Source: Acinetobacter haemolyticus CIP 64.3 = MTCC 9819 (GTDB taxonomy: Bacteria > Pseudomonadota > Gammaproteobacteria > Pseudomonadales > Moraxellaceae). From it: a stretch of DNA of 52,096 nucleotides. The position numbers and the translations under genes were made by a program. Location of the stretch: NCBI RefSeq assembly GCF_000369065.1, contig NZ_KB849801.1, positions 1 to 52,096 of the forward strand, given 5' to 3'. The first letter of the stretch is position 1. Each line of letters opens with the position of its first letter. This document shows positions 32,699-42,247 of this stretch, piece by piece. The notes under the pieces were generated by a model that was not told the DNA's origin, made no database searches, and saw only the letters and a program-made list of their open reading frames with translations.

Positions 32699-33760
32699 AT
32701 GGAACAGTTAGGCAAGCTCGAAGAGCTACCAGAACGTTATCGTGAAGAACTAAATGCATCAAACTTGGTGCCATTGTGGCCCAACCTAAGAAGTTTTATT
32801 CCACCTCATAAACCACGACCGCAAACGGTTGCAACGGCTTGGTATTTTCAACAGATTAAACCACTGTTGCTTGAAGCAGGAGAATTAACGCCGATTGAAA
32901 AGGCCGAGCGTCGAGTGTTGGCACTCGCAAATCCTGGCCATGGCTTGGAGAATATGAAAGCCAGTCCTGCGATGTATCTTGGTATGCAATTACTGCTTCC
33001 CCAAGAATGGGCGCCCGCACATCGACATGCTCCGAATGCGGTACGTCTTATTGTCGAAGGTGAAGGTGCTTATACTACGGTTGAAGGGCAAAAGTGCATG
33101 ATGGAACATGGGGACTTAATCCTGACCCCATCAGGGTTATGGCATGAACATGGACATGATGGTGATCAACCAGTGATATGGATGGATATCCTTGATTTAC
33201 CACTGGTTTACTACATGGAAGCCTCTTTTGTAGAAGAAGGTCGTCGTCAGGAGATCGATCGAATTAATCAAGGTTCTACCCCTCAGTATGCGGCGGGTGT
33301 TGTGCCAACACCACATTTTAGTCGTGAAGATGCCTCTTATCCGATGATGCGTTATGCCTGGGAAGATACCAAAAAAGTATTGGATGCCTTAGCTGAAAAA
33401 GATGGTTATCAGGAGCCGCTACATGTGGCATATGTAAATCCTGAAACAGGTAAAGATTGCCAGAACATTCTGGGTTACTCAGCTTTGCTACTCCGACCAA
33501 ATGAAGTGCTGTCTTTGCCTTTACGTTCTACTGCACAAGTCTTCCATGTGATTGAAGGTGGCTTGACTATCGAGATTGATCAACAAGACTTCCATCTGAC
33601 TAAGGCCGATACTGCATGTGCACCGTGTTTTGCTACTATTGATTTAATCAATACATATGGACAGCCATGCTATGTATTTATTGCTGATGAGGCGCCGTTG
33701 CAACGTAAATTAGGGCTTTATTCGGTACGTGAACGTCATGTTGCAGGAGTAAGCCTATGA
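32699..33760 (+). CDS. nagI: Gentisate 1,2-dioxygenase
   Basis: This enzyme opens the ring of gentisate (2,5-dihydroxybenzoate) with O2 to give maleylpyruvate, using Fe(II). The 353-residue bicupin shows the N-terminal iron site in APAHRHAPNAVRLIVEGEG and GLWHEHGHD; the second cupin (LSLPLRSTAQVFHVIEGG) lacks most ligands, as usual. The opening YREELNASNLVPLWPNL is typical. AAAGGA precedes the ATG. The next gene overlaps by 4 bp (ATGA), so the catabolic genes form one operon. The gene that makes gentisate, for example a 3-hydroxybenzoate 6-hydroxylase, is not in the window. Confidence 0.92.
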   Translation: MEQLGKLEELPERYREELNASNLVPLWPNLRSFIPPHKPRPQTVATAWYFQQIKPLLLEAGELTPIEKAERRVLALANPGHGLENMKASPAMYLGMQLLLPQEWAPAHRHAPNAVRLIVEGEGAYTTVEGQKCMMEHGDLILTPSGLWHEHGHDGDQPVIWMDILDLPLVYYMEASFVEEGRRQEIDRINQGSTPQYAAGVVPTPHFSREDASYPMMRYAWEDTKKVLDALAEKDGYQEPLHVAYVNPETGKDCQNILGYSALLLRPNEVLSLPLRSTAQVFHVIEGGLTIEIDQQDFHLTKADTACAPCFATIDLINTYGQPCYVFIADEAPLQRKLGLYSVRERHVAGVSL

Positions 33761-34392
33761 AACTGTATGGCTTTTTTCGTAGCAGCACATCGCACCGTAC
33801 TCGCATTGTTCTGAATCTTAAAGGTCTGGATTATGAGTCAAGTTATGTTTCATTGGCTAAAAATGAGCATCAAAAGACTACTTTTAAAACTCTAAACCCT
33901 CAGGGTTTTGTTCCAGTCTTGGAAACTGAGGTGGGGCGATTATTACAAAGTCCCGCCATTATTGAATGGTTAGAACAGCAATACCCTGAACCGGCTCTGT
34001 TGCCAGCAGATGTGCTAGGTAAAGAGAAGGTACGTGCCATTGCGGCCTTGATTGGCTGTGACATTCATCCTCTAAACAATAAGCGTGTACTCGAATATTT
34101 ACGCCAGCTTGGGCTGGATCAGAACCAGATCAAAGCTTGGTGTACTAAGTGGATTCAGGATGGCTTTTCAGCCTTAGAGCAAATATTGGCTGAAGATTCT
34201 ACTCGGGAAAAGTTCTGCTATGGCAAGCAAGTCAGCATAGCGGATGCTTATCTGATTCCACAAGTGGTATCAGCACAACGGTTTCAAGTCGATCTTTCCG
34301 CTTATCCTAAAATTAATGAAATTTATCAGCATTGTATGACTCTCGACGCGTTCCAAAAAGCTGCACCTGAACAGCAGGCAGATGCGTTTTAA
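33757..34392 (+). CDS. nagL: Maleylpyruvate / maleylacetoacetate isomerase (zeta-class GST)
   Basis: This 211-residue glutathione S-transferase-fold protein carries the zeta-class signature near its start: KLYGFFRSSTSHRTRIVLNLKG, with the SSTSxR glutathione motif (usually SSxxxRVR). LNPQGFVPVLE and LLQSPAIIEWLEQQYP follow. It isomerises maleylpyruvate to fumarylpyruvate using glutathione. It overlaps the dioxygenase gene and precedes the hydrolase gene by 36 bp. Confidence 0.9.
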   Translation: MKLYGFFRSSTSHRTRIVLNLKGLDYESSYVSLAKNEHQKTTFKTLNPQGFVPVLETEVGRLLQSPAIIEWLEQQYPEPALLPADVLGKEKVRAIAALIGCDIHPLNNKRVLEYLRQLGLDQNQIKAWCTKWIQDGFSALEQILAEDSTREKFCYGKQVSIADAYLIPQVVSAQRFQVDLSAYPKINEIYQHCMTLDAFQKAAPEQQADAF

Positions 34393-34428
34393 GGCTTTTA
34401 TTTAACTTATATCAACAAGGAATATGCC

Positions 34429-35130
34429 ATGACTTTTATTTTCCAGCCAATGACACCAGCGGGTCTGTTTATTCACGGCTCAGATCAGCAATTTCCAGTA
34501 CGCCGTGTGTATTGTGTCGGACGTAACTATGCTGCCCACGCACGTGAAATGGGCTTTGATCCAGATCGTGAGCCACCTTTTTTCTTTTGTAAGCCCAACG
34601 ATTTAGAGTCAATTGTACCTGTCAATCAAGATGCGGTAGCAATACCTTATCCAAGTCAAACCTCAAACTATCACTATGAAATTGAATTGGTAGTGGCAAT
34701 AGGGCGCGATGCTAAAAATGTCTCGGTCGAAGATGCCACGAACTACATTTTTGGCTATGCCGTTGGTTTGGATATGACTCGCCGTGACTTACAAATGAGT
34801 ATGCGTGAAAAGGGTCGTCCATGGGAAATTGGTAAAGCATTTGATTTCTCTGCTCCGATTGGCCCCATTCATCCGATGGACGTCAGGGGTGAAATTAATC
34901 AGGCCGAGATTCATTTGACTGTGAATGGTGAAACTGTACAACACAGTGATATTTCCCACTTGATTTGGTCGGTTGCCGAGACTATTGCCAATCTTTCTAC
35001 TCTATTCGAACTTAAAGCAGGTGACTTGATTTTTACAGGCACGCCTGAAGGGGTTGGTGCTGTAGTTCAGGGAGATGTGATGCGTGCTGAGATTGCGGGT
35101 TTAACAGGTATTACCGTTAATGTGAAATAA
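34429..35130 (+). CDS. nagK: Fumarylpyruvate hydrolase (FAH family)
   Basis: This 233-residue FAH-fold hydrolase would split fumarylpyruvate to fumarate and pyruvate. Motifs seen are VYCVGRNYAAHAREMG, FFFCKPND, the metal-binding YHYEIELVVAIG and DLIFTGTPEGVGAV at the C-terminus. The order dioxygenase, isomerase, hydrolase completes the glutathione-dependent gentisate pathway. CAAGGAAT precedes the ATG. Confidence 0.92.
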   Translation: MTFIFQPMTPAGLFIHGSDQQFPVRRVYCVGRNYAAHAREMGFDPDREPPFFFCKPNDLESIVPVNQDAVAIPYPSQTSNYHYEIELVVAIGRDAKNVSVEDATNYIFGYAVGLDMTRRDLQMSMREKGRPWEIGKAFDFSAPIGPIHPMDVRGEINQAEIHLTVNGETVQHSDISHLIWSVAETIANLSTLFELKAGDLIFTGTPEGVGAVVQGDVMRAEIAGLTGITVNVK

Positions 35131-35238
35131 CTCATTTGATCTCAGTGGTTTAAATGGTTGCTCATACTAAACAATAAATACAGTTGAGCACCTTCAGTAA
35201 GGATTGCACTGGCCAATATATTGGTAACAGGAGTTGTT

Positions 35239-36576
35239 ATGTCTCAAAAAACCATAGACGTACAAAGTTTCATCGATGAAATACCACTTTCAGCTTTGCA
35301 AAAATTAATCATTTGGTTGTGTTTTTTAATTGTTGCAATTGATGGTTTTGATACCGCAGCAGTGGGTTTTATTGCTCCCGCATTGAAAGCCGAGTGGGGA
35401 TTACAAGCCACAGATCTGGCACCGTTATTTGGTGCAGGTTTATTTGGCTTGATGGCAGGTGCACTGATTTTTGGCCCTTTGTCAGATAAGCTCGGTCGTA
35501 AACCGATTTTGATTGGCTCTGTGGTTATGTTCGGCTGTGCTAGCCTATTTGCCGCTTTCTCACCAGATTTGCAAACGCTAATTATTTGGCGATTCCTCAC
35601 TGGGCTCGGTTTAGGTGGGGCTTTACCTAATGCCATTACCTTAACTTCAGAATATGCACCAGCTTCCCGCCGTTCCAATTTAGTCACTATGATGTTTTGT
35701 GGTTTTACCATTGGCTCTGCGCTGGGGGGGATTTTGTCGGCACAGCTGCTCCCTTATATTGGTTGGCATGGCATTTTATTGATAGGGGGAATTGCACCTT
35801 TATGTACAGTGCCTTTTTTATACTATCTATTGCCTGAATCTCTGCGTTTTCTGGTTTTGAAACAAAAAAGTGCCGAAAAAATTGAAAGCATTATTCGTCG
35901 TATGGCGCCAAATATCACACAGATTCCAAGCTTAGTGCCACCTAAAAATGAAGTGGCAAAATCAAGCCTTAAAGACTTATTTAGCAAAGGTTTAGCTTTA
36001 GGTACTTTCTTGATTTGGTTTACATTTTTTATGAGTCTGCTGATCATTTATATGATCTCTAGCTGGATGCCGACCTTACTCACCAACGCAGGTTTCAACT
36101 TATCCAACGCCTCATGGCTAACGTCGATCTTTCAGATTGGAGGAACGATCGGTGCCATCGTCTTAGGTTTACTTATGGATAAAATGGATGCGACTAAAAT
36201 TTTAAGTGCAGCCTATGCCTTTGGGGGAGTGTTTCTGATTTGTTTAGGTCTGGGGATCGAACAAACCAATACTATATTGCTGATGTTTGCCATGTTTGGT
36301 GTGGGTGTTGGTATTAGCGGTTCACAGGTTGGAGCAAATGCCTTTTCATCCAGTTTTTATCCAACACATTGCCGTGCAACTGGCGTGAGTTGGGCCAATG
36401 CTGTAGGACGTGTTGGGTCTGTAGTAGGCTCAATCATGGGGGGCTGGATGATGTCATTGAATCTTTCTAGTTTTGCCATTCTCAGTATTCTTGCTATTCC
36501 TGCCTTCTGTGCAGCGATTTCATTATTGCTGATCAAACGTCTTAAAAAAGAACAGCCTGTCGTTGCGACAATGTAA
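35239..36576 (+). CDS. MFS transporter, aromatic acid:H+ symporter family
   Basis: This protein of about 445 residues has twelve predicted membrane spans. The first span contains VAIDGFDTAAVGFIAPAL, the DGFD signature of the aromatic acid:H+ symporter group (PcaK, BenK, MhbT type). GPLSDKLGRKPILIG is the MFS loop 2-3 motif. The ATG at 35239 has CAGGAG 7 bp upstream. Position after nagIKL suggests uptake of gentisate or 3-hydroxybenzoate; the substrate is inferred. Confidence 0.88.
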   Translation: MSQKTIDVQSFIDEIPLSALQKLIIWLCFLIVAIDGFDTAAVGFIAPALKAEWGLQATDLAPLFGAGLFGLMAGALIFGPLSDKLGRKPILIGSVVMFGCASLFAAFSPDLQTLIIWRFLTGLGLGGALPNAITLTSEYAPASRRSNLVTMMFCGFTIGSALGGILSAQLLPYIGWHGILLIGGIAPLCTVPFLYYLLPESLRFLVLKQKSAEKIESIIRRMAPNITQIPSLVPPKNEVAKSSLKDLFSKGLALGTFLIWFTFFMSLLIIYMISSWMPTLLTNAGFNLSNASWLTSIFQIGGTIGAIVLGLLMDKMDATKILSAAYAFGGVFLICLGLGIEQTNTILLMFAMFGVGVGISGSQVGANAFSSSFYPTHCRATGVSWANAVGRVGSVVGSIMGGWMMSLNLSSFAILSILAIPAFCAAISLLLIKRLKKEQPVVATM

Positions 36577-36648
36577 AGCTGAAATCAAATATTTTCCGAA
36601 TAAAAAAAAGATTGCTGTGCCAATGGATGGTACAGCAGCCAGCTATGG

Positions 36649-37917
36649 ATGATTCTTTCTATGTACAATTTAAACACGCAAACTTTCATGTTGAGCATAC
36701 TGTTATGGATGTCTGGCAGTAGCTCAATGTTGTGGGCGGCAGATCCAACCCAAGCCATTCAAGATGAATGGAAATTTAACTTGAAGAATGCCTATCTATA
36801 TCGGGATTATGATAATCCCAACGTTAAAAACTTTGGTAGTTGGTCTCAAGGTATATCTCTATTTTATACCTCAAACTTACATGACACACCTTTAATGATA
36901 GCAGACAAGCCGTTTCGAATTGGTGCAGATGCTTCAGTTCAATATGCTGTACGTTTAAGTGGAGATCGGCATGTCAGTGACATGATGTTACCTTTTGATT
37001 CACGAACACAATCTCAAGCCGCTGATTATTCAAAATATGGGGCAACTTTAAAACTGGGTTATGATAAAACCTTGTTGAGTCTTGGGGAGTTATGGTTGGA
37101 CTTGCCTGTCACCACTTCAGATGCAAGTCGGCAGCTTATTACTTCGTATTGGGGAACTAATTTAAAGTCACAGATTTCGGAACAACTTTATGCTGAACTG
37201 GGTCGGGTGGAAAAAGTATCTCCACGGAATGAGGAGGATTTTCGAAAATTTTCTTTTACCTCTAACGGTCGAACAGAATACTCCGATGGCTTGAATTATC
37301 TTGACCTACGTTATCAAGTGACTCCAGCACTGAAAGCAGAATACTATTTTGGTAATTTAGAAGATTTATATAACAAGCACTACTTGGGCTTGGAGCATAG
37401 TTGGAAACAGCCAACTTTTTCGCTTAACTCCAAGTTAAAGTATTTCAGTGCCAAGAATGATGGCCCTAACTTTGAGATTGATGCGCAAAATATCGGTGTA
37501 TTAGAAATGCTGAAAGTGAATAATCAAAGCTTTGGTTTGGGCTATCAACAGATTGTTGGTAAATCGGCATATCCTTTACCCGATGGTTTTTTGCCAGAGT
37601 TGTATTTTATTAACTGGAATGCCACAGGCTTTTTTAAGAAGAATGAAAGGTCGTATCATGTGATGTATGGCTATGATTTTAAAGATTACTTGCCAGGTCT
37701 AAATGCCATGGTGAAATATGTTTATGGCCACAAATTTAAAACGGCTACTGGTGAGAACAATCATGAAACTGAATCCAATGTCTTGGTCAATTATACCTTT
37801 CAACAACCTTATTTAAAGGGTTTTGCAATTCAATATTTACGTGTTGATTATAAGGTTAAATATGGTAATGACTTTGGTGAAGATCGCTTTTTTTTGAACT
37901 ATACGAAGCGGTTTTAA
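36649..37917 (+). CDS. OprD-family outer-membrane porin
   Basis: This protein of about 420 residues has an N-terminal signal (TFMLSILLWMSGSSSMLWAA), then DEWKFNLKNAYLYRDYDNP and alternating amphipathic strands to a terminal aromatic residue (FFLNYTKRF), as expected of a beta-barrel. The OprD-type start FNLKNAYLYRDY fits substrate-specific porins for aromatic acids. The second ATG at 36661 is an equally good start. Position after the transporter suggests the same substrate. A terminator follows. Confidence 0.82.
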   Translation: MILSMYNLNTQTFMLSILLWMSGSSSMLWAADPTQAIQDEWKFNLKNAYLYRDYDNPNVKNFGSWSQGISLFYTSNLHDTPLMIADKPFRIGADASVQYAVRLSGDRHVSDMMLPFDSRTQSQAADYSKYGATLKLGYDKTLLSLGELWLDLPVTTSDASRQLITSYWGTNLKSQISEQLYAELGRVEKVSPRNEEDFRKFSFTSNGRTEYSDGLNYLDLRYQVTPALKAEYYFGNLEDLYNKHYLGLEHSWKQPTFSLNSKLKYFSAKNDGPNFEIDAQNIGVLEMLKVNNQSFGLGYQQIVGKSAYPLPDGFLPELYFINWNATGFFKKNERSYHVMYGYDFKDYLPGLNAMVKYVYGHKFKTATGENNHETESNVLVNYTFQQPYLKGFAIQYLRVDYKVKYGNDFGEDRFFLNYTKRF

Positions 37918-37935
37918 TCGATACCAATCTTGTTA

Positions 37936-37970
37936 AAGAAGAGTGTTTGGGCACTCTTCTTTATTGTTTT
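37936..37970. terminator. Terminator after the porin gene
   Basis: AAGAAGAGTG, loop TTTGGG, CACTCTTCTT, then TATTGTTTT. The stem is 10 bp and it closes the gentisate operon. Confidence 0.75.
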
Positions 37971-38012
37971 TATCATGAAAATAAATTTTAGTATTTGATT
38001 TCTATCTGGTAC

Positions 38013-38028
38013 GGCTTTGTTACACAAA
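38013..38028 (+). repeat. IS5/IS903-type terminus remnant
   Basis: GGCTTTGTTACACAAA matches the terminus at 79-94 (reverse complement GGCTTTGTTGCACAAA) with one mismatch. No transposase frame or second end is seen nearby, so if real it is a solo end or decayed element in the spacer 37971-38197, which otherwise holds no gene. Confidence 0.4.
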
Positions 38029-38197
38029 CCTATTTCTATAAGCTTATTCAAAAATATAGTTTTTAGATGGATAAGCCTGCTTATAAAATCTATTGTATTA
38101 GCAATTGCTTTTTTACAATCAAGCTTTAATGGCCTATTACTGATTGCATTGCTGTTTAAACATGTACTCATATTTACATACTAATTGCTAAGGAAAG

Positions 38198-39583
38198 TCA
38201 CAGTGTGTATCTGTTGTGATTTTCCTTTTTTAAAACCATCACTTTTAAACCACTCGGTTTATTGTGTGTAAATAAAATTGTGAACATATATTTTTCAATT
38301 AATAATTTGACCAAAGACAAACCTAGACCATATCCATCATTTTTAGACGATTTTCTCCAAAATCGCTGTGTGAGTAAATCGAGTTCATCATCTGCTAGGC
38401 CTTGACCATTATCAGCAATAACTAAAGTATTATTTTCCATGTACACTTGAGTAAGGGTTGTAGACTGTGCATGTAAAAAAGCATTTTCAATGAGGTTTTT
38501 AAGAACAACCGCCAAAACTGCTTGAGGTAGATTGATTGTGGAAAAGCTTCCCCAATCAATATTGAGATGCTCTGACAAGTCAGGGTATTTCTGCTCAAGT
38601 TCAGAAATGACCTGTTGTAGTGTATGGGCGACGTCTGAGAATTCCATTGAACTATGTTGAGGTTGTATTTCAGTTTTACTCAGTAATAGTAGTTGTTCCA
38701 ATAACTGCTCATAACGTTGGATACTGACTTCTGCCCGTTTGAGATTGAAGCTAATTTTGTCATGTGTGAGCTTATTCTGACTCAGCATAAGTTGGCTAAG
38801 TTGAACATGAGTTTTGATTGCTGTGAGTGGACTGCGTAACTCATGAGCAGCAAAAGCACTAAAGCTTTTTTCATTTTCAAGACTTTGGTGTAGGTTATGT
38901 ATAAGCTCCAACAAACCATCGACAAAGGGCTGAATTTCTTTAGGGATATTCTGGGTTTTTAATTCTAGTAAATAAGTGGCTGCATCGGATAAATGCTGTT
39001 TCTTATGGCTTAAGTGTTGTGTAATTTGATCTAAGGGTTGAAACTCAATCCGTATAATCCATAGAATTAAGAAAATACATAAAATCAATGTCATGATTAA
39101 AGGGATTAATACTGATTGTAAGATCTGTTTGAGTAAAGAATAACGTAGTTGTAATTTCTCTGCAGCCACAACCTGTATCTGTCCTTTTTGTAAGACATAA
39201 CTACGCCATTCCACCCCATTTTCTGACCATGTGCTTAGGCCCGCTTTTCGTGTACTTAGACTTTCAGGTGAACCTTGTGTTTTGGTAATTACCTGATGGT
39301 TGGCTGAAACATTAGAACTAAATAATGAAACCTGACAAGCGATCACATTTAGGGTATCGGAATCTTGTTCTATGGCATTCACTGTATTACTAATCTCATC
39401 TACAGGAAGTTGCTGAATTAAACGCGCAACCATATGTGCAGAGGCAGAAAGGCGTTCATCCATTGTGCTTTGTAGACGTTTCTCCAGTGCAAAATAAAGC
39501 CAACAGAATACCAGTGACCATAAGATAACAAAGACCACTAAAATGATAGAAACTAGTCGCCATTTTAAACTATAACTTTTCAT
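38198..39583 (-). CDS. Two-component sensor histidine kinase
   Basis: This 461-residue inner-membrane kinase has two membrane spans (VSIILVVFVILWSLVFCWLYF near residue 15, and LIPLIMTLILCIFLILWII near residue 160) around a periplasmic sensor. The phosphoacceptor H-box is FAAHELRSPLTAIKTHVQL, the N-box is VLKNLIENAFLHA, and G-boxes are DNGQGL and GYGLGLSLVK. It overlaps the response regulator gene by 4 bp. The layout resembles QseC/PmrB-like kinases. The signal is unknown; the divergent dsbD gene suggests an envelope redox or metal signal, which is inference. Confidence 0.9.
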   Translation of the reverse strand: MKSYSLKWRLVSIILVVFVILWSLVFCWLYFALEKRLQSTMDERLSASAHMVARLIQQLPVDEISNTVNAIEQDSDTLNVIACQVSLFSSNVSANHQVITKTQGSPESLSTRKAGLSTWSENGVEWRSYVLQKGQIQVVAAEKLQLRYSLLKQILQSVLIPLIMTLILCIFLILWIIRIEFQPLDQITQHLSHKKQHLSDAATYLLELKTQNIPKEIQPFVDGLLELIHNLHQSLENEKSFSAFAAHELRSPLTAIKTHVQLSQLMLSQNKLTHDKISFNLKRAEVSIQRYEQLLEQLLLLSKTEIQPQHSSMEFSDVAHTLQQVISELEQKYPDLSEHLNIDWGSFSTINLPQAVLAVVLKNLIENAFLHAQSTTLTQVYMENNTLVIADNGQGLADDELDLLTQRFWRKSSKNDGYGLGLSLVKLLIEKYMFTILFTHNKPSGLKVMVLKKENHNRYTL

Positions 39584-40251
39584 ATACTTTGTTTTGGCTC
39601 TTTGAATATATAGCCTACGCCACGAACTGTTTGAATCATACTAGGGTGAAGTTTTTGTCTAAGGTGATGGATATGCACATTGAGAGCATTGCTTTCGATA
39701 CTGTCCTGATAACCATAAATTTTATCAATCAGTTGTTCTATTTTTAATACTTGATTGGGATAAAGCATAAAGGCTTCTAGCAAACTATATTCCCGCCTGG
39801 ATAGGGTAAGAAGTTGTCCTTGATAGTGCACCTGTTGTGTATCTTGATGTAGCTCTAAATCACCCATATGTAGCACATTTGAGGAGTAACCACGATTACG
39901 TCTTGCCAAAGCATAGACTCTAGCAATCAGCTCACTTAAGTCAAAGGGTTTGGTTAAATAATCATCTGCTCCGATATTTAAGGCATCTACACATTGCTGG
40001 GTTTGATTACGTGCTGTGAGTACCAAAACAGGTGTATGGAGTTGATCTTTACGCCATGTATTTAATAAATCAAGTCCATCCTGATCAGGTAATCCCAAAT
40101 CCAGTAAGCATAAATCTACTGCACTGTTACGAATAAAATAATCCGCTGCTTTGGCTGTATCGACATGCTCAACTGAAATATTTAAATAGTCCAGTGCCGC
40201 AACAATGCTTTGGGCAATATAGGCATCATCTTCAACAAGTACGACAAACAT
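39580..40251 (-). CDS. OmpR-family response regulator
   Basis: This 223-residue regulator has a receiver domain with phospho-Asp in VDLCLLDLGLPDQDG, Lys in DDYLTKPFD and Thr in VLVLTARN. A C-terminal winged helix (LSRREYSLLEAFMLYPNQV, IESNALNVHIHHLRQKL, TVRGVGYIF) follows. It is transcribed first, then the kinase. Its start is 109 bp from dsbD on the other strand, so the dsbD operon is the natural first target. Confidence 0.92.
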   Translation of the reverse strand: MFVVLVEDDAYIAQSIVAALDYLNISVEHVDTAKAADYFIRNSAVDLCLLDLGLPDQDGLDLLNTWRKDQLHTPVLVLTARNQTQQCVDALNIGADDYLTKPFDLSELIARVYALARRNRGYSSNVLHMGDLELHQDTQQVHYQGQLLTLSRREYSLLEAFMLYPNQVLKIEQLIDKIYGYQDSIESNALNVHIHHLRQKLHPSMIQTVRGVGYIFKEPKQSI

Positions 40252-40360
40252 AGTGTTTCCTCATTTAACACAGCCATTTTATAAACAAAAACAGCTCTTA
40301 ATGTCCTGTTAATTTTATGTCCCAGATAATGCCCTGATTTTTAAAGTTAGATAAGCTCGT

Positions 40361-42247
40361 ATGTTGATGAAACCATTGATAACGATTGCATTATGTATCG
40401 TTACCACATCGTTATATGCAAATCAGGATTTTTTACCACCAGATCAGGCATTCAAATTTCAGGCAAGCTCAATTTCTGAAAAAACAGCTGAATTAAAATG
40501 GGATATTGCTCCTCATTATTACTTATATCATGATCAATTTAAGGTAAGGCTAAATCAGCAGAATCTATTTTTAAACTTGCCCAAAGGACAGGAAAAGGAT
40601 GATCCAACTTTTGGTGTAACCCATGTGCATTACAATCAGGTATTGACGCAACTAGGTCTGAAGCCAAATAGCGAATATACAGTGAGTTGGCAGGGCTGTT
40701 CAGAAGATGGCTTATGTTATCCAGTACAACGTACTACGATCACAACTGATGCAGCAGGACTGCTTCCACAACAAAATTCAGAAACAAACTTCTCTAATTT
40801 TGCAGCTTTAGTCACTCAGGAAAATATATCAGAAGTAACACCAGAATCAGAGGCGCAAGCTGCACATGAAAAATCGAATCCTGAAATTTCCTCGACTTTA
40901 CAAAAGATCAAATCATCCAAACCTCTTAATGATCAGGTACAAGAGCAGGTTGAAATCCAACCACAAAAAGCATCACTAAGCGATGACTGGAATAATGATC
41001 AATTCTTTTTAAACCTTTTATCCAATCAGGGTGTCTTTTTTAACATTATCCTATTTTTAGGACTAGGCATTCTGCTTGCCTTTTTACCTTGCTCATTACC
41101 TTTGATTCCTATTCTTTCAGGTATTTTGGTGCAAGGTAATAAAGGTTATAAAGCCGCTATCATCGCATTGACCTTCGTAATGAGTATGGCATTGGTCTAT
41201 GGCCTTATGGGTATTGTGGTTTCACAAATTGGTTATGGTATTCAACGCTGGTTCCAAAATCCTGTATTCATTGGTTTATTTGCCCTGATGTTTATTGTAT
41301 TTGCGTTGAACTTATTTGGTTTATATCAACTGTCCTTACCACAAGGTCTTTTACAGCGTTTAGATCAGATACAACAACGCCAAAAAGGGGGAACACTGTT
41401 GGGTGCTGGAATTATGGGAGTAGTTTCGGCCCTGATCGTTGGCGCGTGTATGAGTGCACCTTTGGCAGGGGCTTTGCTCTATGTCTCTCAACTTGAATAC
41501 AGCCTGCTTGGTGGATTCTACCTCTTCTTACTGGGGCTTGGGATGGGTATACCTTTATTTATTGCCAGTGTTTTTGGAGCTAAATATCTACCTAAACCTG
41601 GTTTATGGATGGATCGGTTAAAGCTTAGTTTTGGTTTTATCATGCTGGCAATGGCCGTTTATTTTGCTCGTCCTTTATTGCCTCTAACTTTGTACTATGC
41701 AGGACTGGCCTTAATTCTGATCGCAATGGCGGGATATTTAATAGCTATTTTACGCCATATTGTGCATATCCCTTATAAAGTTGTGATTTTAGTTTTGATC
41801 TGTGGCTGTACTGTGAGTGGAATTTGGTATATCAATCAAGCAACTACAAATGTTAAGACTACAGAAAGTGACTCACTTCAATCGTGGATCATTGTTAAAA
41901 ATCAACATGAACTAAATCAAGTGTTAGCCGCATATGCTAAAGATCCTATTGTAGTTGATGTATATGCTGACTGGTGTGTTGCCTGCCAGCCAATTGAAAG
42001 AGAGATTTTACCAAGAACTGATGTTCAGGATGCATTGAAAAATGTGACTCGTATTAAGCTAGATTTAACCCAGTATGAAGCTTCACAAGACATCATTTTA
42101 AAACAGTGGCAGATTCTTGGCCCACCGACGATATTGTTTCTTTCACCTAACCAGAAAGAGCAACGTGATCTTCGTCTTACAGGGACTTATACCGCATCAC
42201 AATTAATTCAGAATATTCAAAAATTAAATGAGGAGAATCAACCTTGA
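40361..42247 (+). CDS. dsbD: Thiol:disulfide interchange protein DsbD
   Basis: DsbD passes electrons from cytoplasmic thioredoxin across the inner membrane to periplasmic reductases. The 628-residue protein has a signal peptide (LITIALCIVTTSLYA), an N-terminal periplasmic domain with CSEDGLCYP cysteines, eight membrane spans with cysteines in FLPCSLPLIP and VGACMSAPLAGA, and a C-terminal thioredoxin domain with YADWCVACQPIE. All three redox pairs are present. The start is ATG 40361 or 40367. The following gene starts inside its stop region, so the two are coupled. Confidence 0.93.
   Translation: MLMKPLITIALCIVTTSLYANQDFLPPDQAFKFQASSISEKTAELKWDIAPHYYLYHDQFKVRLNQQNLFLNLPKGQEKDDPTFGVTHVHYNQVLTQLGLKPNSEYTVSWQGCSEDGLCYPVQRTTITTDAAGLLPQQNSETNFSNFAALVTQENISEVTPESEAQAAHEKSNPEISSTLQKIKSSKPLNDQVQEQVEIQPQKASLSDDWNNDQFFLNLLSNQGVFFNIILFLGLGILLAFLPCSLPLIPILSGILVQGNKGYKAAIIALTFVMSMALVYGLMGIVVSQIGYGIQRWFQNPVFIGLFALMFIVFALNLFGLYQLSLPQGLLQRLDQIQQRQKGGTLLGAGIMGVVSALIVGACMSAPLAGALLYVSQLEYSLLGGFYLFLLGLGMGIPLFIASVFGAKYLPKPGLWMDRLKLSFGFIMLAMAVYFARPLLPLTLYYAGLALILIAMAGYLIAILRHIVHIPYKVVILVLICGCTVSGIWYINQATTNVKTTESDSLQSWIIVKNQHELNQVLAAYAKDPIVVDVYADWCVACQPIEREILPRTDVQDALKNVTRIKLDLTQYEASQDIILKQWQILGPPTILFLSPNQKEQRDLRLTGTYTASQLIQNIQKLNEENQP

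Noticed and set aside
35244..35711. Long minus-strand frame inside the MFS transporter gene
   Set aside because: Composition is that of an antisense shadow; the plus strand encodes a clear transporter with conserved motifs.
37914..38171. Minus-strand gene of 85 codons after the porin
   Set aside because: It runs through the terminator and an IS-end-like sequence, lacks a ribosome-binding site and shows no protein-like pattern.
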